NCBI RefSeq assembly: GCF_016056375.1 | Contig: NZ_JAEDAE010000003.1 | Location: 1-64,000, forward strand | Direction: 5' to 3' | Origin: Hymenobacter negativus | GTDB lineage: Bacteria > Bacteroidota > Bacteroidia > Cytophagales > Hymenobacteraceae | Length of the DNA: 64,000 nucleotides | In this document: positions 8,501 to 19,139 of the stretch, piece by piece | How the letters are laid out: every line of letters begins with the position of its first letter | Numbering within the stretch: the first letter of the stretch is position 1 | Notes under the pieces: model-generated | Told to the model about the DNA's origin: nothing | What the model saw: the letters and a program-made list of their open reading frames with translations, nothing else | Database searches by the model: none | Translations under genes and position numbers: made by a program

Positions 8501-9013
8501 TTACAGCATTGCAATGGGCTGAATCTTCACGTCCTTCTGAAAAATATCGTATTTCTCGCTGGGGTGGGTCAGTACGTCCATGCAGTGATGGTGGCGGCGG
8601 TTCATGGTGTCATGAATGGTGTACACGCCGTCTAGTTTGGGCGAGATGCCGCGCACGCGCACCTTGTCGCCAAAGTTGAAAGGGCCGCCCCAGGGCTTCA
8701 GCAAGTCGCGCGACAGAGCCATCCAGCGCTTTTTGCTCCCGTAATGCGGTTTGATGCGAGAATTATCGGCGGTGATAAACGGCTCGCTGTCCGTTTGGCT
8801 GGCTACAGCCTGGTAGGCGGTGGCCGTCACCGTGTAGGTAAGGGCGCGGGTGGCCAGTTTTTTGGTACTTGCCACGTGCCGCAGCATGGTTCGGTGCGGT
8901 ATCAGAAACTCCTTGAGCCCCTTCGCTTCGACGGCGGGTGCACTGCGAAAAAGCGGCGTAGTCAGGGCCGCAGCAGCAATAAGTAGGTCGGCTAATAATT
9001 TAACATTGTTCAT
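8501..9013 (-). CDS. 3D-domain (MltA/RlpA-like double-psi beta-barrel) exported protein
   Basis: 170 residues. A hydrophobic N-terminus (about 5-20) acts as signal or anchor. Residues about 58-150 look like the 3D domain, named for three conserved aspartates: YTVTATAYQAV opens it, and aspartates occur in ITADNSRI, VYTIHDTMN and HCMDVL, in the order expected for the family. The FGDKVRVRG segment is the typical internal strand. The 3D domain is found in lytic transglycosylases and resuscitation-type proteins, so peptidoglycan or sugar binding in the periplasm is plausible. The lytic-enzyme part of MltA is absent. Confidence 0.75.
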   Translation of the reverse strand: MNNVKLLADLLIAAAALTTPLFRSAPAVEAKGLKEFLIPHRTMLRHVASTKKLATRALTYTVTATAYQAVASQTDSEPFITADNSRIKPHYGSKKRWMALSRDLLKPWGGPFNFGDKVRVRGISPKLDGVYTIHDTMNRRHHHCMDVLTHPSEKYDIFQKDVKIQPIAML

Positions 9014-9459
9014 CCAAATAGTATTCGTCCACCCGCCAAAATGCCCGGCAGTATAGGCCCTGCCCGGGCTTTTGAAACGGGCAGGAGGTTATTAACGGTT
9101 TGATTAGTAGATAAGTTCTGATAAATCTAAATATCCAATTCGAGAACGGCCTGATGGCGCGTGAAGGTATTATATAGAAAAAACTTTATATAAAGCACGG
9201 CTCCTTTACCACTTTCCGCACTCGAATTTTGTGGTTGGAAATTGTGAGATGCCGGGCCATCACTGTCCGGCTTACGTAGAAATAAAGCCGGGCATCCTAC
9301 CGTTTTTTCGATAAATTGACCATCCAAGTGAACGTGCGGGTCAAACAGGGTTAATGTATTTCTACTGACTATCAGAAAGATTTGTATAACCGAATGCGGG
9401 TTTTTACCTGTGTTATAAGCACCTTACTTTTACGCAGCCTTACCTAAGCTGAATTCCCA
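9014..9459. other. Intergenic region between divergent genes, AT-rich
   Basis: No convincing gene. It is visibly AT-richer than the surroundings and must hold promoters for the 3D-domain gene (-) and sucA (+). A 66-codon minus-strand frame at 9127-9327 has no coding-type codon bias. Apart from the sucA -7 box I see no repeat or RNA structure. Confidence 0.5.
9425..9432 (+). promoter_or_regulatory. Putative -7 element of sucA (TACTTTTA)
   Basis: Matches TAnnTTTG except the last base and lies 27 nt upstream of the sucA ATG. A T-rich stretch about 20 nt further upstream could be the -33 region. Weak on its own; the spacing resembles other genes in this window. Confidence 0.3.
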
Positions 9460-12384
<2,925 letters not shown>

Positions 12385-12481
12385 CCCCTTCTTGCGGTGA
12401 GTTTCGGCTTGTCGTCCGCGCCCGCCGCTTGCAATAAATCAACATCAGAAGAAACTACACTTTCCCACGCCACCCTAGTTT

Positions 12482-14143
12482 ATGGCCCTCGAAATCAAAA
12501 TTCCCGCCGTTGGCGAATCCATCACCGAAGTCACCATTGCCAAGTGGCTCAAGAAAGACGGCGAGGCCGTGAAGCGCGACGAGGTTATTGCCGAACTGGA
12601 ATCGGACAAGGCCACGTTTGAACTGCCCGCCGAAGCCGACGGCACCCTGAAAATCCGCGTGGCCGAAGGCGAAACCATCGGCATCGGCACCGTGATTGCC
12701 GATTTGGATGGTGCCGCCGCTGGTGCAGCTCCGGCCGCTGCTGCACCCGCACCGGCCCCCGCCAGCGCTCCGGCTGCCGACCCCATCAATAGAGGCGAGG
12801 AAAACCCCGCTGCCAGCGACCAAGCCGGCTACGGCGGCACCCCGGCAGGGGGCGCGGCCCAGGCTGTTCCGGCCGCTGCTCCCGCTGCTGGCGGAGGTTC
12901 GGTAGAAATGAAAATTCCCACCGTGGGCGAATCCATCACGGAGGTGACGGTGGCCAAATGGCTGAAAGAAGACGGTGCCCAGGTAAGCCGCGACGAGGTG
13001 ATTGCCGAGCTGGAATCAGACAAAGCCACGTTTGAGCTGCCCGCCGAAGCGGCCGGCACCCTGCGCCACGCCGTGAAGGAAGGCGAAACCATCAGCATCG
13101 GCGCGGTGATTGCGCGCATCGAGGGCGGTAGCGGTGTTTCGGCTGCTCCGGCCCCGGCGGCTGCTCCGGCAGTAACTACCGCTGCTCCCGTGGCGGCGCT
13201 GGCTTCGGCTCCGGCCGCTGGTGGCGCGGCTACTTATGCTACTGGCGTGCCTTCGCCGGCTGCGGGTAAGATTCTCGGTGAGAAAGGCATTGCTGCTGGC
13301 GACGTAGCCGGTACCGGCCGCGACGGTCGCATCACGAAGGAGGATGCCCAGAACGCGCAGGCCAAGCCCGCGGCTCCGGTAGCTGCTCCGGTTGCATCGG
13401 CTCCTGCAACTGCTCCGGCCGCTGCACCCGCCACGGGCGGCAGCCGCGAAGTGCGCCGCGAGCGCATGAGCAACCTGCGCAAAACGGTGGCTCGCCGTCT
13501 GGTGACGGTGAAGAACGAAACGGCCATGCTCACCACCTTCAACGAGGTGAACATGCAGCCCATCATGGACCTGCGCAACAAGTTCAAAGACAAGTTCAAG
13601 GAGAAAAATGGCGTGGGCCTGGGCTTCATGTCCTTCTTCACCAAAGCCGTGTGCGTGGCCCTGAAAGAGTGGCCCGCCGTGAATGCTCAGATTGATAACG
13701 GTGAAATTGTGTACTCCGACTTTGCCGACATCAGTATCGCCGTATCGGCCCCCAAAGGCCTTGTGGTGCCCGTGATTCGCAACGCCGAGCAGCTTTCGTT
13801 CGACGGCATTGAGAAAGAAGTGGTGCGCCTGGCCGGCCTGGCCCGCGACAACAAGCTCACCATCGAGCAGATGAGCGGTGGCACGTTCACCATCACCAAT
13901 GGCGGGGTATTCGGCTCTATGCTCAGCACGCCGATTATCAACGCGCCGCAGTCGGCCATTCTGGGTATGCACAACATCATTCAGCGCCCCGTGGCCGAAA
14001 ACGGCCAGGTGGTTATCCGCCCCATGATGTACCTCGCCCTGAGCTACGACCACCGCATCATCGACGGCCGCGAGTCGGTTTCGTTCCTGGTGCGGGTGAA
14101 GGAATTGCTCGAAGACCCCACTCGTCTCTTATTGGGAGTGTAA
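12482..14143 (+). CDS. sucB: 2-oxoglutarate dehydrogenase E2, dihydrolipoyl succinyltransferase, with two lipoyl domains
   Basis: 553 residues; common SucB proteins have one lipoyl domain and about 400 residues. Here two lipoyl domains are visible: residues about 2-75 with [12 protein letters not shown] (lipoyl-Lys43) and about 138-212 with the same motif (Lys181), separated and followed by Ala/Pro-rich swinging arms. A peripheral-subunit-binding domain (about 255-290, [13 protein letters not shown]...[13 protein letters not shown]) docks E1/E3. The catalytic acyltransferase domain (about 320-553) ends with [13 protein letters not shown], giving His524 and Asp528. The two lipoyl segments are so alike, also in DNA, that an internal duplication is likely. 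The E2 assignment to succinyl rather than acetyl transfer rests on its place after sucA. Confidence 0.95.
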   Translation: MALEIKIPAVGESITEVTIAKWLKKDGEAVKRDEVIAELESDKATFELPAEADGTLKIRVAEGETIGIGTVIADLDGAAAGAAPAAAAPAPAPASAPAADPINRGEENPAASDQAGYGGTPAGGAAQAVPAAAPAAGGGSVEMKIPTVGESITEVTVAKWLKEDGAQVSRDEVIAELESDKATFELPAEAAGTLRHAVKEGETISIGAVIARIEGGSGVSAAPAPAAAPAVTTAAPVAALASAPAAGGAATYATGVPSPAAGKILGEKGIAAGDVAGTGRDGRITKEDAQNAQAKPAAPVAAPVASAPATAPAAAPATGGSREVRRERMSNLRKTVARRLVTVKNETAMLTTFNEVNMQPIMDLRNKFKDKFKEKNGVGLGFMSFFTKAVCVALKEWPAVNAQIDNGEIVYSDFADISIAVSAPKGLVVPVIRNAEQLSFDGIEKEVVRLAGLARDNKLTIEQMSGGTFTITNGGVFGSMLSTPIINAPQSAILGMHNIIQRPVAENGQVVIRPMMYLALSYDHRIIDGRESVSFLVRVKELLEDPTRLLLGV

Positions 14144-14164
14144 TTCCGGATTTAGGATTTTTTG

Positions 14165-14198
14165 AATGCCAATTCCCATTGCGGGAATTGGCATTTTT
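14165..14198 (+). terminator. Rho-independent terminator of the sucAB transcript
   Basis: AATGCCAATTCCC, five-base loop, GGGAATTGGCATT followed by TTT; 21 bp after the sucB stop. Confidence 0.8.
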
Positions 14199-14271
14199 GC
14201 TTTATTGGCGTTATAACAAACAAAACGCACGACGAAAAGGGTTTTTAGCCTGTCGAATAAAATTTGAGTAA

Positions 14272-14300
14272 TTGATTTATTCCGTGGCATGTTATATTTG
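14272..14300 (+). promoter_or_regulatory. Promoter of the Crp/Fnr gene (TTG-N18-TATATTTG)
   Basis: A TTG at 14272-14274, an 18-nt spacer and a perfect TAnnTTTG (TATATTTG, 14293-14300) fit the Bacteroidota -33/-7 consensus. It overlaps the upstream candidate ATG at 14289, so translation should start at 14331. Confidence 0.55.
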
Positions 14301-14330
14301 AGCCTGATTAGAAAGCTCTATCGATACGTC

Positions 14331-15038
14331 ATGGGAAAATTTATTACGCCGGTTTGTCAGAACTGTCCCAACCGCAAAGGGCCACTGATGGGATGCTGTC
14401 AGCTGGAGGAATTAGACTTTATCGCCGGCAGCAAAGTGTCGCAGAGTTATCAGAAAGGCCAGCGTATTTTCCATGAGGGCAGCCCGGCGCTGGGCCTACA
14501 CTGCGTGAATCAGGGCAAAATCAAGGTGACCAAAGCCAGCGGCGAAGGGAAGGAGCAAATCGTGCAGCTGGCCAAAGGCGGCGATGTGCTGGGCTTCCAG
14601 TCGGTGCTCACCGATACCCGGTATTCAACTTCGGCCGTAGCCCTCGAAGACTGCGTGGTGTGCTTCATCCCGCGCTCCGATTTTTTTCGGGTGTGGCAGT
14701 CCAACGTGCAGTTCTCTACCTCATTGATGCAGATGATGGCCCGGGCGTTAGGCGCGGCCGAGGTGCAAATGCTGCACCTGGCCTACAAGCCGGTGCGCGA
14801 GCGGCTGGCCGGCGCTCTGCTGCTGCTGGCCCGCACCTTCCGCAAGGGCGATGAAGCGGAGATTTTCAGCATGTCTATTTCGCGTGAAGACCTAGCTTCG
14901 CTGGTGGGCACGGCCAAGGAAACGGCTATCCGGCTGCTTTCCGAGTTTAAAGAAGCTGGCATCATTGCTTCGCGCGGCAGCGAAGTCACCATTTTGAATA
15001 TTGGCGAGCTGAGCCAGATAGCGGCGCTGTACGATTAG
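14331..15038 (+). CDS. Crp/Fnr family transcriptional regulator
   Basis: 235 residues from the chosen start. Residues about 30-145 form a cyclic-nucleotide-binding-type fold (YQKGQRIFHEG, GLHCVNQGKIKV, GDVLGFQSVL, TSAVALEDCVVCFI). The C-terminal winged helix (about 160-225) has the recognition segment SISREDLASLVGTAKETAIRLL. The N-terminus holds four cysteines (C9, C12, C22, C23 in VCQNC...MGCC), which could ligate a metal or Fe-S cluster as in redox- or oxygen-sensing Fnr members. That role is inference; the CxxC start is common in Bacteroidota Crp/Fnr proteins. An in-frame ATG at 14289 lies inside the promoter and is rejected. The gene directly precedes the roadblock-like cluster, with an operator-like palindrome between. 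Confidence 0.9.
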   Translation: MGKFITPVCQNCPNRKGPLMGCCQLEELDFIAGSKVSQSYQKGQRIFHEGSPALGLHCVNQGKIKVTKASGEGKEQIVQLAKGGDVLGFQSVLTDTRYSTSAVALEDCVVCFIPRSDFFRVWQSNVQFSTSLMQMMARALGAAEVQMLHLAYKPVRERLAGALLLLARTFRKGDEAEIFSMSISREDLASLVGTAKETAIRLLSEFKEAGIIASRGSEVTILNIGELSQIAALYD

Positions 15039-15374
15039 TTGTTGCGATGAAAAGCGGGGGTAGCCATCCAATTTGATACCCCCACTATATCGGTTGTCCG
15101 AAGCCCGGCGAACGTCATTCAACTCGGTGGCGCTTCGGCGGGCTTCGTTGGTTTGGATACAAAAAGTGAGACTGGTATTTATTGTTTTAATTATATTTTA
15201 TATAGCACGGTAGTGGCGGAAATGTTAACCTAAATCATAACCAAAAATGACGTAGGTCATTTTTAATAGGGGGTAGTATGGAGGAGCTTTGTAATAAATA
15301 ATAGGCCGTGATAAATAATGCTAAAGGCCCGTTAATGTGTTTTATAAGGTCGGTTGATTCCTCTGCTTAATTGA
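15039..15374. other. AT-rich intergenic region with hairpins, upstream of the roadblock-like cluster
   Basis: No gene. It contains a long imperfect stem with arms CGAAGCCCG (15099-15107) and CGGGCTTCG (15139-15147), perhaps ending the Crp/Fnr transcript, and the operator-like palindrome described separately. Base composition is clearly AT-richer than the neighbouring genes. Confidence 0.5.
15243..15264. promoter_or_regulatory. Perfect palindrome, candidate Crp/Fnr-type operator
   Basis: AAAAATGAC, spacer GTAG, GTCATTTTT: nine paired bases on each side. The core TGA-N6-TCA has exactly the half-site spacing used by Crp and Fnr dimers. It lies about 200 bp downstream of the Crp/Fnr gene and 110 bp upstream of the first roadblock-like reading frame. 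It could also be an RNA hairpin, though no terminator-like context is present. Confidence 0.45.
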
Positions 15375-15819
15375 ATGAGTACCCTGGTTTCTATCGCTGA
15401 GCTGCCCGTGAGACGCGCTGGTAGCAAGGCCAATATTATTTGGGGCGATACACCAATAACCGTTGGTGTGTCTGTTTTGGCAATAGAAAAAGTAATAAAA
15501 TGTGTGTCGGCTCAACTGCCGAATTTGACTGCTTTTGCAATGGTGGAAGTTGCCACGGGCGCGTGCCTGGCGCATCGGAGTCGCTTGCGTAAGTTCGGGG
15601 CCGCCGGGGTGCTGGCCTATTGTGCGCCAGCAGTAGCTGGCCATGGCAGCCCTGAAGATGCGCAGTGAGCGACTGGAGGACATCCTGATTCCCTTTCGCA
15701 AGCAACTGCACCTGCTTCGGCTGGCCAAAAATGAGCAGTGGTTTGGCTTCCTCGCCGTGCAAGCGCAGGATACCAGCCTGGCCCTGGCCTGCGAAGTGCT
15801 GAAATCAATAATTAATTGA
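15375..15819 (+). pseudogene. Frameshifted roadblock/LC7-like paralogue
   Basis: Two overlapping frames together resemble the intact paralogues at 15869 and 17650. Frame one (15375-15668) gives the N-terminal half (VSAQLPNLTAFAMVEVATGACLAH), then drifts off after GVLAYCAPAVAG. Frame two, readable from 15643 to TGA at 15819, gives the C-terminal half (MAALKMRSERLEDILIPFRK, then QLHLLRLAKN and DTSLALACEVLKSIIN). The switch falls near 15637-15642 and, compared with paralogues, also loses about four residues. A pseudogene is the simplest reading; a sequencing error or a short independent ORF from 15643 (58 residues) are alternatives. The residual LP.L...V.V.TG, QLHLL and DTSLA motifs identify the family. 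Confidence 0.65.
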
Positions 15820-15868
15820 ATAACAAAATTTTAATTAATCACAATCCAACCAATTTCCCTTCTTAAGT

Positions 15869-16249
15869 ATGGCTTACTCAACCAATTCCCCCGCTGGCAA
15901 AGTAGTACAGAGCGTAATGGACGACTTACCCGGCCTAGTGGCCATTGCCGTGGTCGACATCACCTCGGGCATGGCCCTGGCTTCGCACACCAATTCGCCC
16001 AGCCTCAACCCCGAAACGGCCGCCGCTTACAACACCGAAGTGGTGAAGCAGAAGCAGAAAGCCATGTCGGCCCTCAAGCTCAACGGCGAGAACATCGAGG
16101 ACATTCTCATCACCCTCACCAACCAGCTACACCTGATTAAGCTGGCCAGCAACGGCACCAAGTTCATCTATCTGGTAGTGAACTCGCGCGAAACCAACCT
16201 GGCTATTGCCCGCGAAGTGCTGCGCTCAACTGCTGACCAGCTCAACTAA
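15869..16249 (+). CDS. Roadblock/LC7-like small protein, copy A
   Basis: 126 residues, single domain, no signal peptide or membrane segment. The pattern DLPGLVAIAVVDITSGMALA (helix, then strands with a Gly turn), a central helix AAAYNTEVVKQKQKAM, then DILITLTNQLHLIKL, KFIYLVVNS and a final helix ETNLAIAREVLR follows the roadblock/LC7 order, as in MglB-type GTPase partners. Fold assignment is from pattern, not a search. About 99 of 126 residues match copy B at 17650, also starting MAYS. It stands 49 bp after the broken copy and 61 bp before copy C, so the cluster may be one transcript. A cytosolic dimer is expected; partners are unknown and no GTPase gene lies nearby. Confidence 0.75.
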   Translation: MAYSTNSPAGKVVQSVMDDLPGLVAIAVVDITSGMALASHTNSPSLNPETAAAYNTEVVKQKQKAMSALKLNGENIEDILITLTNQLHLIKLASNGTKFIYLVVNSRETNLAIAREVLRSTADQLN

Positions 16250-16310
16250 TCAGGTTCCGAAGACGAGTTCCGGGTCGGCAGCAGGACGGGCCGGTACCAC
16301 GCCGCACACG

Positions 16311-16772
16311 ATGAAAATTCCCTTTCTCAAGCAGTTGCAGCGCTTGACGGGGCCGGTGGCCAATGAAGTAGAGCTGGCGGCGGGCCCGGCCAACGGACCC
16401 ATTGAGCAAGCTATGCAGCACCTGCTGGCCGAACTGCCCGACTTGCTGATGGCGGCCGTGGTAGAAGTAGCAACCGGCAAGCCCCTGGCCACCTACACCA
16501 CCGCCCGCGACCTGCGCCCGGCGGCCGTGGCCGGCTTCAATGCCGAAGCAGTGCGGCAGGTGCAGGCCTCGCTAGTGGCCCAGGGCGCGGCGCATGAGCG
16601 CCTAGAAGAAATGCTGTTTACGCTGCCCTCGCAGCTGCATTTGCTGGGGGTGGTGCCCAGCGGGCGGGTATTCGTGTACTTGGCCGTGGACTGCCGGGAT
16701 ACCAACCTGGGCATTGCCCGGGCCGTGATGCGCGGCGGCATGGCCCGGGCCGAGCCCGCCGAAGACGAGTAG
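16311..16772 (+). CDS. Roadblock/LC7-like protein, divergent copy C
   Basis: 153 residues from the ATG at 16311 (MKIPFLKQLQRL). A 30-residue N-terminal extension precedes a domain aligning with copies A and B: ELPDLLMAAVVEVATGKPLA, AGFNAEAVRQVQ, ERLEEMLFTLPSQLHLLGV, VFVYLAVDCRDTNLGIARAV. A Glu-rich tail follows. Much more diverged than A and B are from each other, so it is the older branch. A longer frame to 16206 overlaps copy A and has no family similarity there, so the shorter start is taken. Cytosolic; it may heterodimerise with A or B (inference). Confidence 0.72.
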   Translation: MKIPFLKQLQRLTGPVANEVELAAGPANGPIEQAMQHLLAELPDLLMAAVVEVATGKPLATYTTARDLRPAAVAGFNAEAVRQVQASLVAQGAAHERLEEMLFTLPSQLHLLGVVPSGRVFVYLAVDCRDTNLGIARAVMRGGMARAEPAEDE

Positions 16773-16832
16773 TAAGGCCCGTGGCTGGCCGGTCAAGCCA
16801 CAAATCTACTTTCACCCTTTTTCTCAACCCCC

Positions 16833-17528
16833 ATGAAGCTTACAGCTACTCCCTTCGACCCGCAGACCGGCGAACTGCTGCCGGTATACCGCGACGCCTA
16901 TCTGCGCGGCGACCTGGCCCGGTCGTCGGCCCGCGCCGTGGAAGACTACCTGCGCAAGGACGCCAGCCAGGCCCACAGCACCGTGACGCGCTGGCACGAA
17001 ATGACCACCCAGGAGGCCGATGCCGCCGTGCCCACTACCTGGGTGCAGAAGCAGTTGCTCTTTATCCGGGAGCAACCCCAGCGGTTCCGTCGCCGGGCGT
17101 TTTCGATGGTCGGCATGGCCGCGCTGGTGGCCGGCGTGTCGATGGCCGGCACCCGCCTGCCCTCGCACGAGGCCGTGGTGCTGCCCACCACGACGGTTAC
17201 GGCCCTCACGAGCCTGGAAACAGCCAGCGCCGCTGCGGCCGAAGCCAGCGCTACGCGCATGGTCACGGTATCGGGCCGCATTCTGAATGAGACCGGCAAG
17301 CCCCTGGTGGGCGCCACCGTGCTCCGCAAAGGCACCCGCTTCGGGGCCAGCACCGATGCCAACGGCAATTACGCCCTGCGCGTGCCCGCCGCCGAGGCTG
17401 CTTCGGCCACGCTGCAATACGGCTACGCCGGCTACCAGGACCAGGAAATGCAGGCCGGCACCGCCTCCCAGCACGGCGTAACACTGCAGCCTCGCGCCGC
17501 CAAGCGCAAGCACTGGCTGTTCTTCTAA
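16833..17528 (+). CDS. Single-span membrane protein with CarboxypepD_reg-like outer domain
   Basis: 231 residues. The cytosolic N-terminus (about 1-88) has PVYRDAYLRGDLARSSARAVEDYLRKD, which recalls the first helices of anti-sigma-factor domains but lacks the zinc-binding His/Cys. One transmembrane helix (about 90-108, FSMVGMAALVAGVSMAG) follows an Arg-rich stop sequence. Outside, about 140-215 resembles a carboxypeptidase-regulatory-like beta-sandwich: VTVSGRILNETGKPLVGATV, then GASTDANGNYALRVP, ending in HGVTLQP. In Bacteroidota this outer domain occurs in TonB-type and anti-sigma signalling proteins. It sits between roadblock-like copies C and B, 60 bp after C, so it may be the membrane anchor or sensor of that set (inference). 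Confidence 0.7.
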   Translation: MKLTATPFDPQTGELLPVYRDAYLRGDLARSSARAVEDYLRKDASQAHSTVTRWHEMTTQEADAAVPTTWVQKQLLFIREQPQRFRRRAFSMVGMAALVAGVSMAGTRLPSHEAVVLPTTTVTALTSLETASAAAAEASATRMVTVSGRILNETGKPLVGATVLRKGTRFGASTDANGNYALRVPAAEAASATLQYGYAGYQDQEMQAGTASQHGVTLQPRAAKRKHWLFF

Positions 17529-17649
17529 TTCATTGTTTGTTAGTTGTCTATCCGGGTTATCCTAAGTGAAAGCAAGGACCTACCGAAAGCACGTTGCGAA
17601 TAAGCTCCAGGAATCTTCTTTATCCATTCCCCCTTCCCCTTCAGCCGAC

Positions 17650-18030
17650 ATGGCCTACTCTAAAAACACCGCTGCTGGTAAAGCAGTTGACGCAATTATC
17701 AACGATTTGCCCAGCTTGGTGGCCGTGGCGGTAGTCGACATTACCTCGGGCATGGCGCTGGCCTCGCACTCGAACTCGCCCAGCCTCAACCCCGAAACGG
17801 CCGCCGCCTACAACACCGAAGTGGTGAAACAGAAGCTAAAGGCCATTTCGGCGCTGAAACTCAGCGGCGAAAAGATTCAGGACATTCTCATCACGCTGAC
17901 CAACCAGCTGCACCTGCTCAAGCTGAGCTCGGATGGCAACAAATTCATTTATCTGGTGGTGAACTCACGCGAAACCAACCTAGCCATTGCCCGCGAGGTA
18001 CTGCGCGCTCACGTTGAAGAAATCAACTAA
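17650..18030 (+). CDS. Roadblock/LC7-like small protein, copy B
   Basis: 126 residues, the same length as copy A, starting MAYSKNTAAGK. Differences from A are mostly conservative and concentrated in the first 20 residues and last 8. The central block from VVDITSGMALASH to YNTEVVKQK is nearly invariant, which suggests a conserved interaction surface and a fairly recent duplication. An in-frame ATG at 17566 would add 28 residues unlike the paralogue and is rejected. Followed by a strong terminator, so it closes the cluster. Confidence 0.75.
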   Translation: MAYSKNTAAGKAVDAIINDLPSLVAVAVVDITSGMALASHSNSPSLNPETAAAYNTEVVKQKLKAISALKLSGEKIQDILITLTNQLHLLKLSSDGNKFIYLVVNSRETNLAIAREVLRAHVEEIN

Positions 18031-18051
18031 GCGCCACCTGCTGGTTCTCTC

Positions 18052-18086
18052 AAAAAGGCCCGTCCGATATTGGACGGGCCTTTTTT
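18052..18086 (+). terminator. Strong rho-independent terminator
   Basis: AAAAAGGCCCGTCC, six-base loop, GGACGGGCCTTTTTT; 21 bp after the copy B stop. Confidence 0.85.
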
Positions 18087-18159
18087 GTGGGCTGTGATGG
18101 CCTTGAGCCGAGCAATTCCGTTAAGCTCAATTCATGCGCCTCCGCCATTCTTTTGCCTG

Positions 18160-18699
18160 ATGAAAAAAAAGTCCCAAGCCCTCGCTCCCAAGCACCGTTC
18201 CGCTAAATTCTGGCCCGTGATGGGCTTCGCTGCCCTGGCCGGGATGCGCAGCATGAGCGCGCCGGCCTTTCTGAGCCACTATCTATCGCGGCAGCCGCAT
18301 GCCGGCCTGGCTGGGTCGTCGCTGCGGTTTTTGCAAAAGCCCGTGACCGCGCAAATTCTGAAAGCCCTGGCCGCCGGCGAGATGGTAATGGATAAGCTAC
18401 CCACTACACCCAATCGCACGGCCCCGCCGGTGCTGCTGGGCCGGCTGCTGGCAGGTTCGCTGGTGGGCGCGGCGTGGTACAAGTCGCGCCACGGCAGCGC
18501 CCTGAGCGGCGGTGTGCTGGGTGGACTGGCGGCCGTGGCGGCCACGTTTGTGAGTTTCGCATTGCGCACGGGCATTAGCCAGCAGACGGATACGCCCATC
18601 GCGCTGGTGGGCGTGGGCGAGGACGCGCTGGTGGTAGGCAGCGGCGCGGCCCTGCTGCGCGGCGTGCGGCCCGCGCACGGCGAGTGGCGGCCGCTGTAA
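18160..18699 (+). CDS. DUF4126-like membrane protein
   Basis: 179 residues from the ATG at 18160 (MKKKSQALAPKH). The features I associate with DUF4126 are present: GFAALAGMRSMSAPAFLSH at the first hydrophobic helix, AAGEMVMDKLPTTPNRTAPP in the middle, then Gly/Ala-rich helices RLLAGSLVGAAWYKSRHG and SGGVLGGLAAVAATFVSFALRT, and a conserved acidic EDALVVG near the end. Three to four membrane helices. Function unknown. A longer frame upstream to 18070 overlaps the terminator and is rejected. It converges on the truncated haemoglobin gene with only 4 bp between the two stops. Confidence 0.75.
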   Translation: MKKKSQALAPKHRSAKFWPVMGFAALAGMRSMSAPAFLSHYLSRQPHAGLAGSSLRFLQKPVTAQILKALAAGEMVMDKLPTTPNRTAPPVLLGRLLAGSLVGAAWYKSRHGSALSGGVLGGLAAVAATFVSFALRTGISQQTDTPIALVGVGEDALVVGSGAALLRGVRPAHGEWRPL

Positions 18700-18703
18700 A
18701 ACC

Positions 18704-19099
18704 CTAGCCGCCGAGCAACGACAGCGGGTTCGGCGTCATGCGGTGCTCGAACATAGCCCCGATGTTTTGGGCTTTGGTCTTGGCTTCGTCAGCTTTAGGG
18801 CCGCTGAAAAGCGAGTCGACGGTGGCAGTGAACAGCGTCAGCCAGCGCTGAAAGTGGGCTGATTGGATGGGCAGTGGGAAATGCCGGGCCATGGGCCGCC
18901 CTTTGTAGCGGCTCGTGCCCAGCAGCACGCTGCTCCAGAAATCATACATCTTGGGCAGGTGGGCGGCCCAATCCACTTGCGCTACGTCGTGAAAAATGGG
19001 ACGCAGCAGGTCGTCGGCATCGACGCGGGCGTAGAAAGCATCAACCAGTTGGACGATGTCGGCTTCGGTGTGCAGGTCGGGGAGAGGGGAAGTAGACAT
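18704..19099 (-). CDS. Group III truncated haemoglobin
   Basis: 131 residues, a soluble haem protein of the 2-over-2 globin fold. LVDAFYARVDADDLLRPIF forms helix B, HLPKMYDFWSSVLLGTSRYKG gives the distal region with His47 at the E7-like position, and MARHFPLPIQSAHFQRWLTLF carries the likely proximal His73 (His82 also nearby). The KGRPMARHFPL segment is characteristic of group III members such as the Campylobacter Ctb protein. Oxygen or NO handling is plausible. It lies near the Crp/Fnr regulator, but nothing directly links the two. Confidence 0.88.
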   Translation of the reverse strand: MSTSPLPDLHTEADIVQLVDAFYARVDADDLLRPIFHDVAQVDWAAHLPKMYDFWSSVLLGTSRYKGRPMARHFPLPIQSAHFQRWLTLFTATVDSLFSGPKADEAKTKAQNIGAMFEHRMTPNPLSLLGG

Positions 19100-19139
19100 T
19101 TTCTGCAGGGTTAGGAGGACTGGGACTTTAACAACCGAG

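Noticed and set aside
9127..9327. 66-codon minus-strand frame in the sucA upstream region
   Set aside because: AT-rich codons, no signal or motif, no upstream box; probably chance in an intergenic region.
15139..15147. Direct tRNA-like or riboswitch structure in the 15.0-15.3 kb intergenic region
   Set aside because: Only isolated stems could be drawn; no cloverleaf or conserved riboswitch core.
18070..18159. Upstream extension of the DUF4126-like gene
   Set aside because: Overlaps the terminator of the roadblock-like cluster and lacks membrane-protein character; the ATG at 18160 is preferred.
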